A stretch of DNA of 64,000 nt from Trujillonella humicola (GTDB lineage: Bacteria > Actinomycetota > Actinomycetes > Mycobacteriales > Geodermatophilaceae): assembly GCF_046233715.1 (NCBI RefSeq), contig NZ_JBJNRJ010000008.1, positions 71,581 through 135,580 on the forward strand, read 5' to 3'. Positions 1-8,321 of the stretch are shown here, in pieces. Position numbers and translations under genes: made by a program. The notes beneath the pieces are model-generated. The model ran no database searches. It saw only the letters and a program-made list of their open reading frames with translations, and was not told the origin of the DNA. How positions within the stretch are numbered: the first letter of the stretch is position 1; the number at the start of each line of letters is the position of its first letter.

Positions 1-590
1 GTCTCGGTCGGCACCATGCCCGGCGAGACGGCGTTGACGCGCACCCCCGCCGGAGCCAGCTCCGCGGCGAGGGTGGCGGTCAGGTTGAGGACGGCGGCCT
101 TCGCCGCGCCGTAGGCACCGGTGCCGGGCGCGGCCCGCATACCCGCGCCGGACGCGATGTTCACGATCGCGCCGCCCCGCGGCAGCCGCCCCGCCGCCGC
201 CCGGACGCAGGCGAGGAGGGCGACGAGGTTGAGCTCCAGCATGTCGCGCAACTGCTGGTCGGACGTGGCCGCCAGCGGGCGCACCGACGGGTCGTCGGTC
301 CCGCCGGCGTTGTTCACCCACACGTCCAGCCGGCCGAGCTCCGCCGCCGCGGCGGCGGCCAGCCGCTCGGGAGTGTCCCCGCGCAGGTCGCCGGGCACCT
401 CCAGGGCCCGCCGTCCGCGGGCGCGGACCTCCTCCGCCACCGCCGCCACCTCGTGCGCCCGGCGTGCGGTCACCACGACGTCGGCACCGGCGTCGGCCAG
501 GGCCAGCGCGGTGGCGCGCCCGATCCCCCGGCCCGAGCCGGTCACGACCGCCACCCGGCCGTCGAGCCGGAAGAGCTCGAGGATCGACAC
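1..590 (-). CDS. Short-chain dehydrogenase/reductase, C-terminus cut by window edge
   Basis: NAD(P)-dependent oxidoreductase of the SDR superfamily. Translation begins at a GTG at 590-588, three bases after the stop of the Rieske gene upstream, so the two are probably co-transcribed. The cofactor motif is TGSGRGIG near residue 17, NNAG follows near residue 90, and the catalytic Tyr-Lys pair is seen as YGAAKAA near residue 160. The reading frame leaves the window at base 1 just after the SPGM turn, so roughly the last 60 residues are missing. The substrate is unknown; the position behind a Rieske oxygenase suggests oxidation of a hydroxylated or dihydrodiol-type product, which is inference. 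Confidence 0.85.
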   Translation of the reverse strand, partial: MSILELFRLDGRVAVVTGSGRGIGRATALALADAGADVVVTARRAHEVAAVAEEVRARGRRALEVPGDLRGDTPERLAAAAAAELGRLDVWVNNAGGTDDPSVRPLAATSDQQLRDMLELNLVALLACVRAAAGRLPRGGAIVNIASGAGMRAAPGTGAYGAAKAAVLNLTATLAAELAPAGVRVNAVSPGMVPTE

Positions 591-593
591 GGC

Positions 594-1970
594 CTACTCC
601 CCGGCCGCCAGCCACCGGTCGTACAGCGTGTGGAAGTGCCGGATCTTGCTCTCCTGGTACACGCCGAAGGACAGGCCGGGCTTGCGGGTGGCCTTCAGGC
701 CCTTCTGCACGGCCTCCAGGTTGAACTCGTCCTGGTCGAAGACCCGGGCCAGCGAGCCGAGCTCCTCGACCGCGCTGCGCCAGGGCTCGTCGGGCCCCAG
801 CCGCCGCTCCGGCGCCGGCGCCGGCCGCTCACCGGTGAAGGGGGCCAGCAGGAGGACCTCCATGATGCAGCTCTCGTGGTCGTCGCCGTTGGGCCGCCAC
901 CGGTAGGTGATCTGGTTGTAGCCGCCCCACGGGTGCATGTTGGGGAAGACGCTGAGGTAGTGGCTGTCGACCAGCTCGGCGTCGGACAGCTCCTCCGCGG
1001 CCTCGCCGAGGACCGGGCGCAGCGAGCGGCGCGCGGACTCGGCCAGCGTCTGGCGCGCCGTCCAGCCGTCGGGCACCTCGAGCATCGGCGGGTCGTCGAG
1101 GCGCTGGTCGATCTGCGAGTTGAGCCGCTCCTGCTCGGTGGGGTCCCACGGCAGGTACGGGCTGGGCACGCCGCGCGGCGAGATCGCCCGTGACACGTTG
1201 CCGAAGACGTCGTACTGCGAGTTCGCATCCCCGAAGCCCGGCAGCAGCTGCGGATGCGTGGTGATCACGTGGTAGGACTCCATGAAGGCCTCCTGCGCGA
1301 CCTTCCAGTTGGTCCGGATCACCTTGGACACGTGCACCCGGGTGTAGCGCTGCTCCAGCGGCCAGCGCTCGAACAGCGCGTCCATGTCGCCGATGAAGTC
1401 CTCGAGCGGCCCGCAGTCGGGGTCGGGGTTGACGAAGACGAACCCGCCCCAGGTGCCCACCCGGATCTCCGGCAGCCCGAAGGACTCCGGGCGGACCTGC
1501 GGGAAGTCCCAGGCGCTGGGGACCCGCTTGAGCTTGCCCGACAGCGACCAGCAGAAGCCGTGGAACGCGCACTCCAGCTCCTCGACCCGCCCCGGCCCGT
1601 CGCGCAGCGCGCGGCCGCGGTGCAGGCAGGCGTTGACGAAGGCCCTGATCCCGCCGGCGCCGGGCGCCGCCCGGACCAGCAGGTAGGACTTGTCGGCGAT
1701 GTCGTAGACCTGGGTGTCGCCGACCTCGGCGAGCACCTCCTCGCGGCAGGCCATCTGCCACACCCGCGACCACAGGTGCCGCTTCTCCCGCTCGTGCCAG
1801 GCGCGGTCCAGGTAGCGGTCGATCGAGACGTCGTCCTCGCCGAAGTAGCCGGGCTCGTCGCGGCGCAGCAGCGGCGGCACCGGCTTGCTGTCGCGGTCCA
1901 GCAGCTCCTGGTAGGTCGGCCCGTTGCCCCGGAAACCGGTGCGGGCGCGGATGTCCGGCTCAGCCGTCAC
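594..1970 (-). CDS. Rieske-type aromatic-ring-hydroxylating oxygenase, alpha subunit
   Basis: Non-heme iron oxygenase catalytic subunit, 458 residues from a GTG at 1970 that overlaps the stop of the small gene upstream (GTGA). The N-terminal Rieske domain has ligands C115-x-H117 and C134-x2-H137. The catalytic domain carries the mononuclear iron histidines H234 and H239 in the HVITTH segment, and an E/Q-D motif near the C-terminus fits the third ligand. It is a close paralogue of the oxygenase at 2416-3795 (both have RVWQMACREE). No beta subunit, ferredoxin or reductase lies beside it, so its electron donor must be encoded elsewhere. A longer in-frame start at 2054 exists but would lie inside the upstream gene. 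Substrate unknown. Confidence 0.9.
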   Translation of the reverse strand: MTAEPDIRARTGFRGNGPTYQELLDRDSKPVPPLLRRDEPGYFGEDDVSIDRYLDRAWHEREKRHLWSRVWQMACREEVLAEVGDTQVYDIADKSYLLVRAAPGAGGIRAFVNACLHRGRALRDGPGRVEELECAFHGFCWSLSGKLKRVPSAWDFPQVRPESFGLPEIRVGTWGGFVFVNPDPDCGPLEDFIGDMDALFERWPLEQRYTRVHVSKVIRTNWKVAQEAFMESYHVITTHPQLLPGFGDANSQYDVFGNVSRAISPRGVPSPYLPWDPTEQERLNSQIDQRLDDPPMLEVPDGWTARQTLAESARRSLRPVLGEAAEELSDAELVDSHYLSVFPNMHPWGGYNQITYRWRPNGDDHESCIMEVLLLAPFTGERPAPAPERRLGPDEPWRSAVEELGSLARVFDQDEFNLEAVQKGLKATRKPGLSFGVYQESKIRHFHTLYDRWLAAGE

Positions 1971-2212
1971 GAGAAGGTCTCCTCGGTCTCGAACCGGCGG
2001 CTGCGGCTGCCCGCGCCACCGGGGTGCTTGCCTCCGCTGACGATCCACCGGCACAGCTCCGGATCGGCCCGGCGCAGGTCACCGGCCACCCAGGTACCGT
2101 CCCGGTCGAAACGGCCCTGCCGGCCGTCACGCGCGGTGACCAGCACCGGGCCGTGGTCGTCGGGAGCCCACTCGTAGACCGCGCGTGACAGCGCGTGCTG
2201 GATCTTGCGCAT
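1967..2212 (-). CDS. Small Rieske-partner protein, unrecognised family (copy A)
   Basis: 81-residue protein with no family I recognise. The ATG at 2212 follows a GGAGGG ribosome-binding site. It is homologous to the small protein at 3795-4034: both have R-A-(V/L)-Y, then PDD-x-G-x-V-x-VT, then GRF-x2-DG-x-W-x2-G-x-L-x2-ADPELC-x-W. Each copy physically overlaps a Rieske oxygenase alpha gene; here the stop overlaps the next start in GTGA. There is no signal peptide or membrane segment, so it should be cytosolic. A role as an accessory, assembly or substrate-channelling subunit of the oxygenase is inference from linkage and duplication. The C-terminal 25 residues are Gly/Arg-rich and not shared with copy B. 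Confidence 0.75.
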   Translation of the reverse strand: MRKIQHALSRAVYEWAPDDHGPVLVTARDGRQGRFDRDGTWVAGDLRRADPELCRWIVSGGKHPGGAGSRSRRFETEETFS

Positions 2213-2415
2213 CGACCCTCCAGAGGGCGGCGAACCGGAGCGCCGACCGCTCGTGCCGCGCAGCGCTACTTACTGCTGTCCGTGCACAGTAAGACCGGAT
2301 GCCCGGCCGGGTCCAGCGCCATCGACAGCGACCCCGGCACTTTGTACATTGGGACTCCAGTTACTCAGGCCGGGACGACGGGTCCGCCGGCACGGGTGGA
2401 GGGGATCGAGACACC
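2213..2415. promoter_or_regulatory. Divergent promoter region of the two Rieske modules, with inverted repeat
   Basis: This 203-bp intergenic region separates two divergently read Rieske modules. It contains the inverted repeat TTACTG-N11-CAGTAA at 2270-2292. The same architecture, TTTCTG-N11-CAGAAA, occurs at 4936-4958 upstream of the isomerase gene, so a common regulator is plausible. The region is visibly less GC-rich than its surroundings. No clear sigma-70 promoter could be fixed on either strand. Operator function is inference. Confidence 0.5.
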
Positions 2416-3795
2416 GTGACCATCGCCGAGGAGCCCGGCCGGACCAGGACGCCGGGGTTGAGCTGGTACGACCTCGTGCTGGAGGACGAGCGGCCGGTTC
2501 CCGACCACCTGCGCGCCCGGTCCCCGTACACCGCCCGCACCCAGTACGTCCCCGTCGAGCGCTACACCAGCCGCGCCTGGCACGAGGCCGAGCGCCGGTA
2601 CCTGTGGCGGCGGGTGTGGCAGATGGCCTGCCGCGAGGAGCACCTGCCCGAGGTCGGCAGCTACGTCGTCTACGACATCGCCGGCGACTCCTACCTGGTG
2701 GTCCGCTCCCGCGACGGCGAGATCAGGGCCTACGTCAACGCGTGCCTGCACCGCGGCCGGGCGCTCAAGGACTACGACGGGCGGTGCAGCGAGTTCCGCT
2801 GCTCGTTCCACGGGTTCACCTGGAAGCTCGACGGGACGCTGCGCCACATGCCAGGAGCCCGGGAGTTCCCCGACGTCGAGGCCGACCGGGAGGCCTGGCG
2901 GCTGCCGGAGGCCCGGGTCGGCACCTGGGGCGGGTTCGTCTTCATCAACCCCGACCCCGACTGCGAGCCGCTCGAGCAGTTCCTCGGCACCCTGCCCGAG
3001 CACTTCGCCCTGTGGGACTTCGAGCACCGCTACCTGCAGGCCCACGTGGCCAAGAAGGTCCGGTGCAACTGGAAGGTCGCGCAGGAGGCGTTCGACGAGG
3101 GTCTGCACCTGGGCGCCACGCACCCGCAGTCGGCGCCTTACGTGGGCGACGGCAACAGCGCGGTCGACGTCTACGGCAACTACGCCCGGCAGATCAGCCC
3201 GTCCGGCACACCCATCGACGACATGCCGGTGGACCCGTCCGAGCGCGACATCCTGGCCCGCATGCTCGACGTCCGCGAGGGCGAGGAGCTGCCGATCCCC
3301 TTCTCCCAGCGGACGACGGCGCGCGACAGCATGGCCCGCGCGGGTCGCGAGCGCTGGCGCCAGGTGCTGGGCGAGGAGGCCGAGGAGATCTCCGACGGCG
3401 AGCTGCTCGACCACTGGAACTACGCACTGTTCCCCAACCTGCACCCGTGGGGCGGGTACAACCGGATCGTCTACCGCTTCCGCCCGCACGGCGACCGGCA
3501 CGACGAGTGCATCTTCGAGGTCATGTTCCTGACCCCCTACCGGGGCGAGCGGCCTCCCCCGGCGCCCATCACCTGGCTCGACTTCGAGGACTCCTGGACC
3601 CGGGCCACGGAGCTGCAGACCCTCGCCCTGGTGATGGAGCAGGACACCTTCAACATGGAAGCCGTCCAGCGCGGGCTGCAGACGACCCGTCGCCCGCACA
3701 CGATCACCTCCGACTTCCAGGAGGACGTCATCTCGTGGCGGCACGACCTGCTCACCGAGTGGGTGGAGAAGCCCGCGGCCGAGGAGGGCCGGTGA
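2416..3795 (+). CDS. Rieske-type aromatic-ring-hydroxylating oxygenase, alpha subunit
   Basis: Oxygenase catalytic subunit, 459 residues from a GTG at 2416 preceded by GGAGGGG at 2398-2404. Rieske cluster ligands are C110-x-H112 and C129-x2-H132; the iron-site histidines are H231 and H236 in LHLGATHPQ, and an EQD-x-FN-x-EAVQ segment near the C-terminus supplies the likely acidic ligand. It is paralogous to the minus-strand oxygenase at 594-1970 and is read divergently from it. The stop overlaps the start of a small partner gene by one base (TGATG). An SMP-30-like hydrolase follows. No dedicated electron-transfer genes are nearby. Confidence 0.9.
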   Translation: MTIAEEPGRTRTPGLSWYDLVLEDERPVPDHLRARSPYTARTQYVPVERYTSRAWHEAERRYLWRRVWQMACREEHLPEVGSYVVYDIAGDSYLVVRSRDGEIRAYVNACLHRGRALKDYDGRCSEFRCSFHGFTWKLDGTLRHMPGAREFPDVEADREAWRLPEARVGTWGGFVFINPDPDCEPLEQFLGTLPEHFALWDFEHRYLQAHVAKKVRCNWKVAQEAFDEGLHLGATHPQSAPYVGDGNSAVDVYGNYARQISPSGTPIDDMPVDPSERDILARMLDVREGEELPIPFSQRTTARDSMARAGRERWRQVLGEEAEEISDGELLDHWNYALFPNLHPWGGYNRIVYRFRPHGDRHDECIFEVMFLTPYRGERPPPAPITWLDFEDSWTRATELQTLALVMEQDTFNMEAVQRGLQTTRRPHTITSDFQEDVISWRHDLLTEWVEKPAAEEGR

Positions 3796-4034
3796 TGGAA
3801 CCGCAGGGCGGGATCCGCCACCCGCTCAACCCCCGCGCCCTCTACACCCCCGACGACGGCGGCACGGTCCGGGTCACCATGGGCACCCGGTGGGGCCGGT
3901 TCCACGGGGACGGCCGCTGGATCGAGGGACCGCTCTTCGAGGCCGACCCCGAGCTGTGCCTGTGGGTGGCCGCACCGCGGCCGACGGGGCACCACCGGAT
4001 CAGCCGGCTCATGGACATGCCGGCCGAACGCTGA
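3795..4034 (+). CDS. Small Rieske-partner protein, unrecognised family (copy B)
   Basis: 79-residue protein starting at an ATG that overlaps the stop of the Rieske gene by one base. It shares its core with the protein at 1967-2212: RALY, PDD-x-G, VT, GRF-x2-DG-x-W, and the near-invariant ADPELC-x-W. In copy A the small gene precedes its Rieske gene, whereas here it follows, so the pairing has survived a change of order. It is acidic to neutral and has no membrane or secretion signal. Function unknown; it is likely translated in stoichiometric coupling with the oxygenase. Confidence 0.75.
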   Translation: MEPQGGIRHPLNPRALYTPDDGGTVRVTMGTRWGRFHGDGRWIEGPLFEADPELCLWVAAPRPTGHHRISRLMDMPAER

Positions 4035-4036
4035 CG

Positions 4037-4918
4037 GTGCCGGCGTCCGCGGAGCTCGTGCACGCCGGAGGGGACCTCCTCGGCGAGTGCCCGGTCTGGG
4101 ACGACCGGACCGGGCTGCTGCACCGGGTCGACGCGCTCGCCGGCACGGTGATCAGCCTGGACCCCGGCACCGGCGCCGAGCGCCGGGTGGAGCTGGGCGT
4201 ACACGTGGGCAGCCTGGTGCTGCGGGCGGACGGCCGGGGGGTGCTCGTCGCCGCCGGCGACGGGTTCGGCGCCCTCGACCCGTCGACCGGCACGTACCGG
4301 CCGCTGGCCGACGTGCTGCGCGGCGACCCGGCGGTGCTGATGAACGACGGCGCCTGCGACCCCGCGGGCCGCTTCCTCGCCGGCACCATGTCCCGGGACG
4401 CGACGCCCGGCCGCGGCGCGCTCTACGGCTTCCGGCCACCGGACCGGGCCGAACCCGTGCTCTCCGGGGTCGGCATCAGCAACGGCCTGGCCTGGGACTC
4501 CACCGGTTCGGCGCTGTACTTCGTCGACACGCTGCTGCGGCGGGTGGACCGGCTCGGCTACGACGTCGGCACCGGTGCGGTGACCGACCGGCGGCCGGCC
4601 GTCGACCTGAGCGGGTACCCGGGGCTGCCCGACGGCATGACCATCGACGCCGAGGACTGCCTGTGGGTGGCCTTCTGGCGCGGCGGGGCGGTCCGCCGCT
4701 TCAGCCCCGCCGGCGAGCTCCTCCAGGAGGTCGTCGTCCCGGTGCTGCGCACCACCAGCTGCTGCCTGGGCGGCCCCGACCTGCGCGACCTGTACGTCAC
4801 CACCGCACGCCGAGGCATCCGGGCCGCCCCGGACGCGGTCGAGGACCTGGCCGGCGGGGTGTTCCGGTGCCGCGTGGCCGTACCCGGCGTACCGGAGCAC
4901 CGCTGGACCGGCAGCTGA
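4037..4918 (+). CDS. SMP-30/gluconolactonase/LRE-like family protein
   Basis: 293-residue six-bladed beta-propeller of the SMP-30/gluconolactonase family, whose members are metal-dependent lactonases or related hydrolases. The start is a GTG two bases after the stop of the small Rieske partner. Residues matching the family metal site are the Glu in LGECPVW near residue 16, the Asn in ISNGLAWD near residue 151 and the Asp in LPDGMTID near residue 200, with NDGACDP in between. In this cluster it may open a lactone formed by oxidation of a cyclic or sugar-like substrate; this is inference from neighbours such as the isomerase and flavoprotein downstream. Confidence 0.85.
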   Translation: MPASAELVHAGGDLLGECPVWDDRTGLLHRVDALAGTVISLDPGTGAERRVELGVHVGSLVLRADGRGVLVAAGDGFGALDPSTGTYRPLADVLRGDPAVLMNDGACDPAGRFLAGTMSRDATPGRGALYGFRPPDRAEPVLSGVGISNGLAWDSTGSALYFVDTLLRRVDRLGYDVGTGAVTDRRPAVDLSGYPGLPDGMTIDAEDCLWVAFWRGGAVRRFSPAGELLQEVVVPVLRTTSCCLGGPDLRDLYVTTARRGIRAAPDAVEDLAGGVFRCRVAVPGVPEHRWTGS

Positions 4919-4935
4919 CCGGTCTCCGCCCCGGC

Positions 4936-4970
4936 TTTCTGTAGACGGCTTCCAGAAACCCTCGTAGCAT
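4936..4970 (+). promoter_or_regulatory. Promoter with overlapping inverted repeat upstream of isomerase operon
   Basis: A -35-like TAGACG at 4942-4947 and a -10-like TAGCAT at 4965-4970 are separated by 17 bp. The inverted repeat TTTCTG-N11-CAGAAA (4936-4958) covers the -35 box, as expected for a repressor site. Its geometry (6-bp arms, 11-bp spacer) matches the repeat at 2270-2292. A GGGAG ribosome-binding site lies just before the gene at 5001. The assignment is from pattern only. Confidence 0.5.
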
Positions 4971-5000
4971 CCGGCCACCGACCGAGGGAGACGCAGGCGG

Positions 5001-5855
5001 ATGGACGGCACGGCGGCGCTGGACGACATCGGCTGGGTCCTGTGGTCGGGCACCGTCGGCCTGGAGAGCCCCATCCCCCCGCGCCTGGAGGCGGCCCGGG
5101 CCGGCGGCTACACCCGGCTGTCGGTGAGCACCCTCGACGTCGCCCGGGCCGCGGAGGCCGGCACGCCGCCGGCCGAGCTCGGCCGGCGGATCAGGGACGC
5201 CGGGCTCGAGGTGGTGCTGGACCCGGTGATGAACTGGTACGACGGGCCCCCGCGCAGCTCCCGCTTCGCCCGCTTCGGCGTCGAGGAGGCGCTGACGATG
5301 GCCGAGCAGCTGCAGGCGGTCACGATCACCTTCGTCGGCCAGGCGAGCAGCCACCTCACCCCGGAGGAGATCGCCGGGCCGTTCGGCGCCGCCTGCGACC
5401 GCATCGCCGGCTTCGGCGCGCAGGCGCACCTCGAGTTCATCCCGATGACGGCGATCCCGGACCTGTCGACCGCCTGGAGCGTCGTCCGGGCCGCCGACCG
5501 GCCCAACGGCGGCCTGCTGTTCGACACCTGGCACTTCTACCGCGGCGACCCCGACTTCGACGTTCTCGCTGAGGTGCCCGGGGAGCGGGTGCTCGCCGTC
5601 CAGATCGACGACGCGGCGGCCGAGGTCCACGGCACGCTGGACCAGGACACCCAGAACCGCCTGCTGCCCGGCGACGGCGCGCTCGACCTCGAGCGGGCGG
5701 TCCGGGAGCTGGACCGCATCGGCGCCCTGCGCTGGGTGGGCCCGGAGGTCATCTCCCCCGCGACCGCCGCGATGCCGGCGGTCGAGGCCGCCCGGGTGGC
5801 CGGCGACCGGGTCCGCGAGCTGATCGGCCGGGTGCGGTCGGGAGCGCGGGCATGA
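5001..5855 (+). CDS. Sugar phosphate isomerase/epimerase-like TIM-barrel protein
   Basis: 284-residue protein of the xylose-isomerase-like TIM-barrel superfamily (AP_endonuc_2 fold, as in IolE, IolI and hydroxypyruvate isomerase). Metal-site-like motifs are LEFIPM near residue 150, FDTWHFYRG near residue 175 and VQIDDA near residue 200. It starts with ATG after GGGAG and ends in an ATGA overlap with the flavoprotein, so it heads an operon running to about 9617. A paralogue lies at 15774-16664. It could isomerise or dehydrate a keto-polyol or keto-sugar intermediate; the exact reaction cannot be told. Confidence 0.8.
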   Translation: MDGTAALDDIGWVLWSGTVGLESPIPPRLEAARAGGYTRLSVSTLDVARAAEAGTPPAELGRRIRDAGLEVVLDPVMNWYDGPPRSSRFARFGVEEALTMAEQLQAVTITFVGQASSHLTPEEIAGPFGAACDRIAGFGAQAHLEFIPMTAIPDLSTAWSVVRAADRPNGGLLFDTWHFYRGDPDFDVLAEVPGERVLAVQIDDAAAEVHGTLDQDTQNRLLPGDGALDLERAVRELDRIGALRWVGPEVISPATAAMPAVEAARVAGDRVRELIGRVRSGARA

Positions 5856-7276
5856 GCCCCGACCGGGACGTCGACGTCCTCGTGGTCGGCTCCGGCGCGG
5901 CCGGGCTGGCTGCCGCCCTGTCGGCACGGGAGAACGGCGCGGGCCGCGTGCTCGTCGCCGAGGCCGAGGGCGTGGTCGGGGGGTCGAGCCGGCTGTCCGG
6001 CGGCCTGACCATGGGCGCCGGCACCCGCTACCAGCGGGCGCTGGGCATCGCCGACGACGCCGGCTCGCTCTTCTCCGACTACATGACGCTCAACCACTGG
6101 GACGTCGAGGCCGGGGTCGCGCGGCGGCTGGCCGACCTCGCCGGGCCGACCGTGGAGTGGCTGGGCGACCTGGGCGTCGAGTTCCACGACCAGCTGGTCT
6201 ACGGCGGCGACGAGCGGGTGCCCCGGGTGCACGTGCCGATCGGCCGCGGCCAGGCCGTCGTCGACGTCCTGCACCGGGCCTGCCGGCAGGCCGGGGTCGA
6301 GGTCGCGCTGGGCCGGCGGGTCGACCGGCTGCTGGTGGAGGACGGCGCGGTGACCGGCATCGCCGTCGGCGCCGACACCATCACCGCCGGGGCGGTGGTG
6401 CTCGCCACCGGCGGCTTCGGCGACGACCCGGACCGGCTCGCAGCCCACTACCCGTCGGCGGCGGCGACCGGGTGCGCCTGGTACATCGGCGCCCCCGGGT
6501 CGCGCGGGGACGCCCTCGACCTCGCCGACCAGGTCGGCGCCCAGGTCCTCGGTCACGACCGCGGGCTGCGGCTGCTGCACGCCGGCTTCGCGCCGATCTA
6601 CGAAGCCTACCTGCCCGGCTGGATCGTGATCGTGAACCGCGAGGGCCGGCGGTTCTTCGACGAGACCGCGCCCTACGGCATCACCGACGGCCTGCTGCGC
6701 GCGCAGGGCGACGTCGCCTACGCCGTCTTCGACGACGCCACGCTGATCGCGGCGACCGCCGCCGGGGTCGCCCGCTACAAGCAGAAGATCCCCGGGTCGA
6801 CCAAGAGGCAGAGCCCGCACTGGAACGCCGACGTGGTCGAGCAGATGGTGGCCGCCGGCAAGGTGCACCGCACGGACACGACCGCGGAGCTCGCCGAGGC
6901 CCTCGGCCTCCCGGTCGACGCCTTCGAGGGCAGCGTGGCCCGGCACAACGAGCAGGTCGCCGCCGGCGAGGACAGCGACTACCTCAAGGACCCGGGGTTC
7001 CTCGAGCCGATCGCCACCCCGCCCTTCTACGGCGCCGAGATCCGCCCGGCGACCGTGTGCTTCACCGCCTGCGGACCGCGCATCGACCGGGACGCGCGGG
7101 TGCTGGACCGGGCCGGTCGACCGGTGCCGGGCCTGTTCGCCGCCGGCGAGTGCACCGGTGGCGTGATCGGCCCGGCCTACGTCGGCAGCGGCAACTCCTA
7201 CGCCAACTGCGTCGTCTTCGGCCGGGTCGCCGGCGCCGCCGCCGCTGCCCTCGTCCCGGCAGGCGCCGGTGGGTGA
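5852..7276 (+). CDS. FAD-dependent oxidoreductase (FAD_binding_2; fumarate reductase/ketosteroid dehydrogenase type)
   Basis: 474-residue flavoprotein. The N-terminus has the dinucleotide-binding motif VVGSGAAGLAAA near residue 11 and the C-terminus has the second FAD-contact segment FAAGECTGG followed by GSGNSYANC, the usual layout of the fumarate reductase/3-ketosteroid-delta-1-dehydrogenase group. These enzymes transfer hydride between adjacent carbons of the substrate, making or reducing a C=C bond next to a carbonyl. The start overlaps the isomerase stop (ATGA), and the next gene starts 8 bases before this one stops, so expression is tightly coupled. Steroid specificity is not demonstrated by the sequence. 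Confidence 0.85.
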   Translation: MSPDRDVDVLVVGSGAAGLAAALSARENGAGRVLVAEAEGVVGGSSRLSGGLTMGAGTRYQRALGIADDAGSLFSDYMTLNHWDVEAGVARRLADLAGPTVEWLGDLGVEFHDQLVYGGDERVPRVHVPIGRGQAVVDVLHRACRQAGVEVALGRRVDRLLVEDGAVTGIAVGADTITAGAVVLATGGFGDDPDRLAAHYPSAAATGCAWYIGAPGSRGDALDLADQVGAQVLGHDRGLRLLHAGFAPIYEAYLPGWIVIVNREGRRFFDETAPYGITDGLLRAQGDVAYAVFDDATLIAATAAGVARYKQKIPGSTKRQSPHWNADVVEQMVAAGKVHRTDTTAELAEALGLPVDAFEGSVARHNEQVAAGEDSDYLKDPGFLEPIATPPFYGAEIRPATVCFTACGPRIDRDARVLDRAGRPVPGLFAAGECTGGVIGPAYVGSGNSYANCVVFGRVAGAAAAALVPAGAGG

Positions 7277-8318
7277 GGTCACCGCCGCGCTGATCACCGG
7301 CCGGGAGGCGCTGGAGTACCGCGGCTTCCCCCGGACCCCGCCGCCGGAGGGGTGCGTCTCGGTCGAGATCTCGCTGTGCGGGATCTGCGGCACCGACGTC
7401 GCCTCCTGGCGCACCGGGCACCTGCACAGCCCGGCCGTCTGCGGGCACGAGTGGGTCGGCGTCCTCGGCGCGGTCGGTCCCGGGGTCGCGGGTCTCGCGG
7501 AGGGCGACCGCGTCGTCGTCGCTGTCCCGCCGGCCTGCGGCCGCTGCCCGGAGTGCCGGACGGGCCTGGCCGAGCACTGCCGCACGACGTCGGCGGTGGC
7601 GCGCGGCAGGAGCGAGCTCGCCCCGCCGCACGGCGGGTTCGCGCCCAGCCTCACCGTCGAGGCCGGACGGGTGGTCCCGGCCCACCCGGACCTGCGCGAC
7701 GAGGAGGCGGCGCAGGTGGAACCGGCCGCGGTGGCCCTCCACGGCGTGCGCCGGTCGCGGATCACCCCCGGGGACACCGTCGTCGTGCAGGGCGCCGGTC
7801 CCATCGGGCTTCTCGCCCTCCAGTTCGCCCGCGCCGCCGGCGCCGGTGAGGTGCTCGTCGTCGAACCGGCGGGGGCCCGGCGGCGGCTGGCGCTCGAGCT
7901 CGGCGCCTCGGCCGCGGTGCTGCCCGAGGAGGCCCCCGACACCGTGCGGGAGCGCACCCGCGGCCTCGGCGCCGACGTCGTCCTGGAGTGCGCGGGCGTC
8001 CCGGCGCTGCTGCAGACGGCCGCCGACCTGGCCCGCACCGGCGGCGTCGTCGGCCTGCTCAGCTTCCTGTCCCGGCCGGCCGCCGTCGACGGCGCGCGCT
8101 GGCTGGCCAGGGAGCTCACGCTGGTCGCCTCGAATGCCTTCACCCACGAGGACGTCCGCCGCAGCATGGCGTTCCTCGCCGACGGCAGGGTGCGCGTCGC
8201 GCCGCTGCACAGCCGCACCGTCGCCCTCGACGACCTCGAGCCCGCGCTGCGGGCGCTGGCCGCCGGAACGTCCGACGACGTCAAGGTCCTCGTCGACCCC
8301 CGCCCCCGGAGCCGCTGA
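7269..8318 (+). CDS. Zinc-dependent alcohol dehydrogenase (MDR family)
   Basis: 349-residue medium-chain dehydrogenase. The catalytic zinc ligands are in CGICGTD and GHEWVG; the structural zinc loop is C-x2-C-x2-C-x7-C (in CGRCPECRTG..EHC). The Rossmann motif GAGPIGLLA follows near residue 180. This layout is that of threonine/sorbitol dehydrogenase-like enzymes that oxidise secondary alcohols with NAD(P). The GTG start at 7269 lies within the end of the flavoprotein gene. It probably oxidises a hydroxyl group of the same pathway intermediate handled by its neighbours, which is inference. Confidence 0.88.
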   Translation: MGEVTAALITGREALEYRGFPRTPPPEGCVSVEISLCGICGTDVASWRTGHLHSPAVCGHEWVGVLGAVGPGVAGLAEGDRVVVAVPPACGRCPECRTGLAEHCRTTSAVARGRSELAPPHGGFAPSLTVEAGRVVPAHPDLRDEEAAQVEPAAVALHGVRRSRITPGDTVVVQGAGPIGLLALQFARAAGAGEVLVVEPAGARRRLALELGASAAVLPEEAPDTVRERTRGLGADVVLECAGVPALLQTAADLARTGGVVGLLSFLSRPAAVDGARWLARELTLVASNAFTHEDVRRSMAFLADGRVRVAPLHSRTVALDDLEPALRALAAGTSDDVKVLVDPRPRSR

Positions 8319-8321
8319 CCC

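Noticed and set aside
2340..2375. Sigma-70 promoter using TTGTAC for the Rieske gene at 2416
   Set aside because: No acceptable -10 box lies 16-18 bp downstream.
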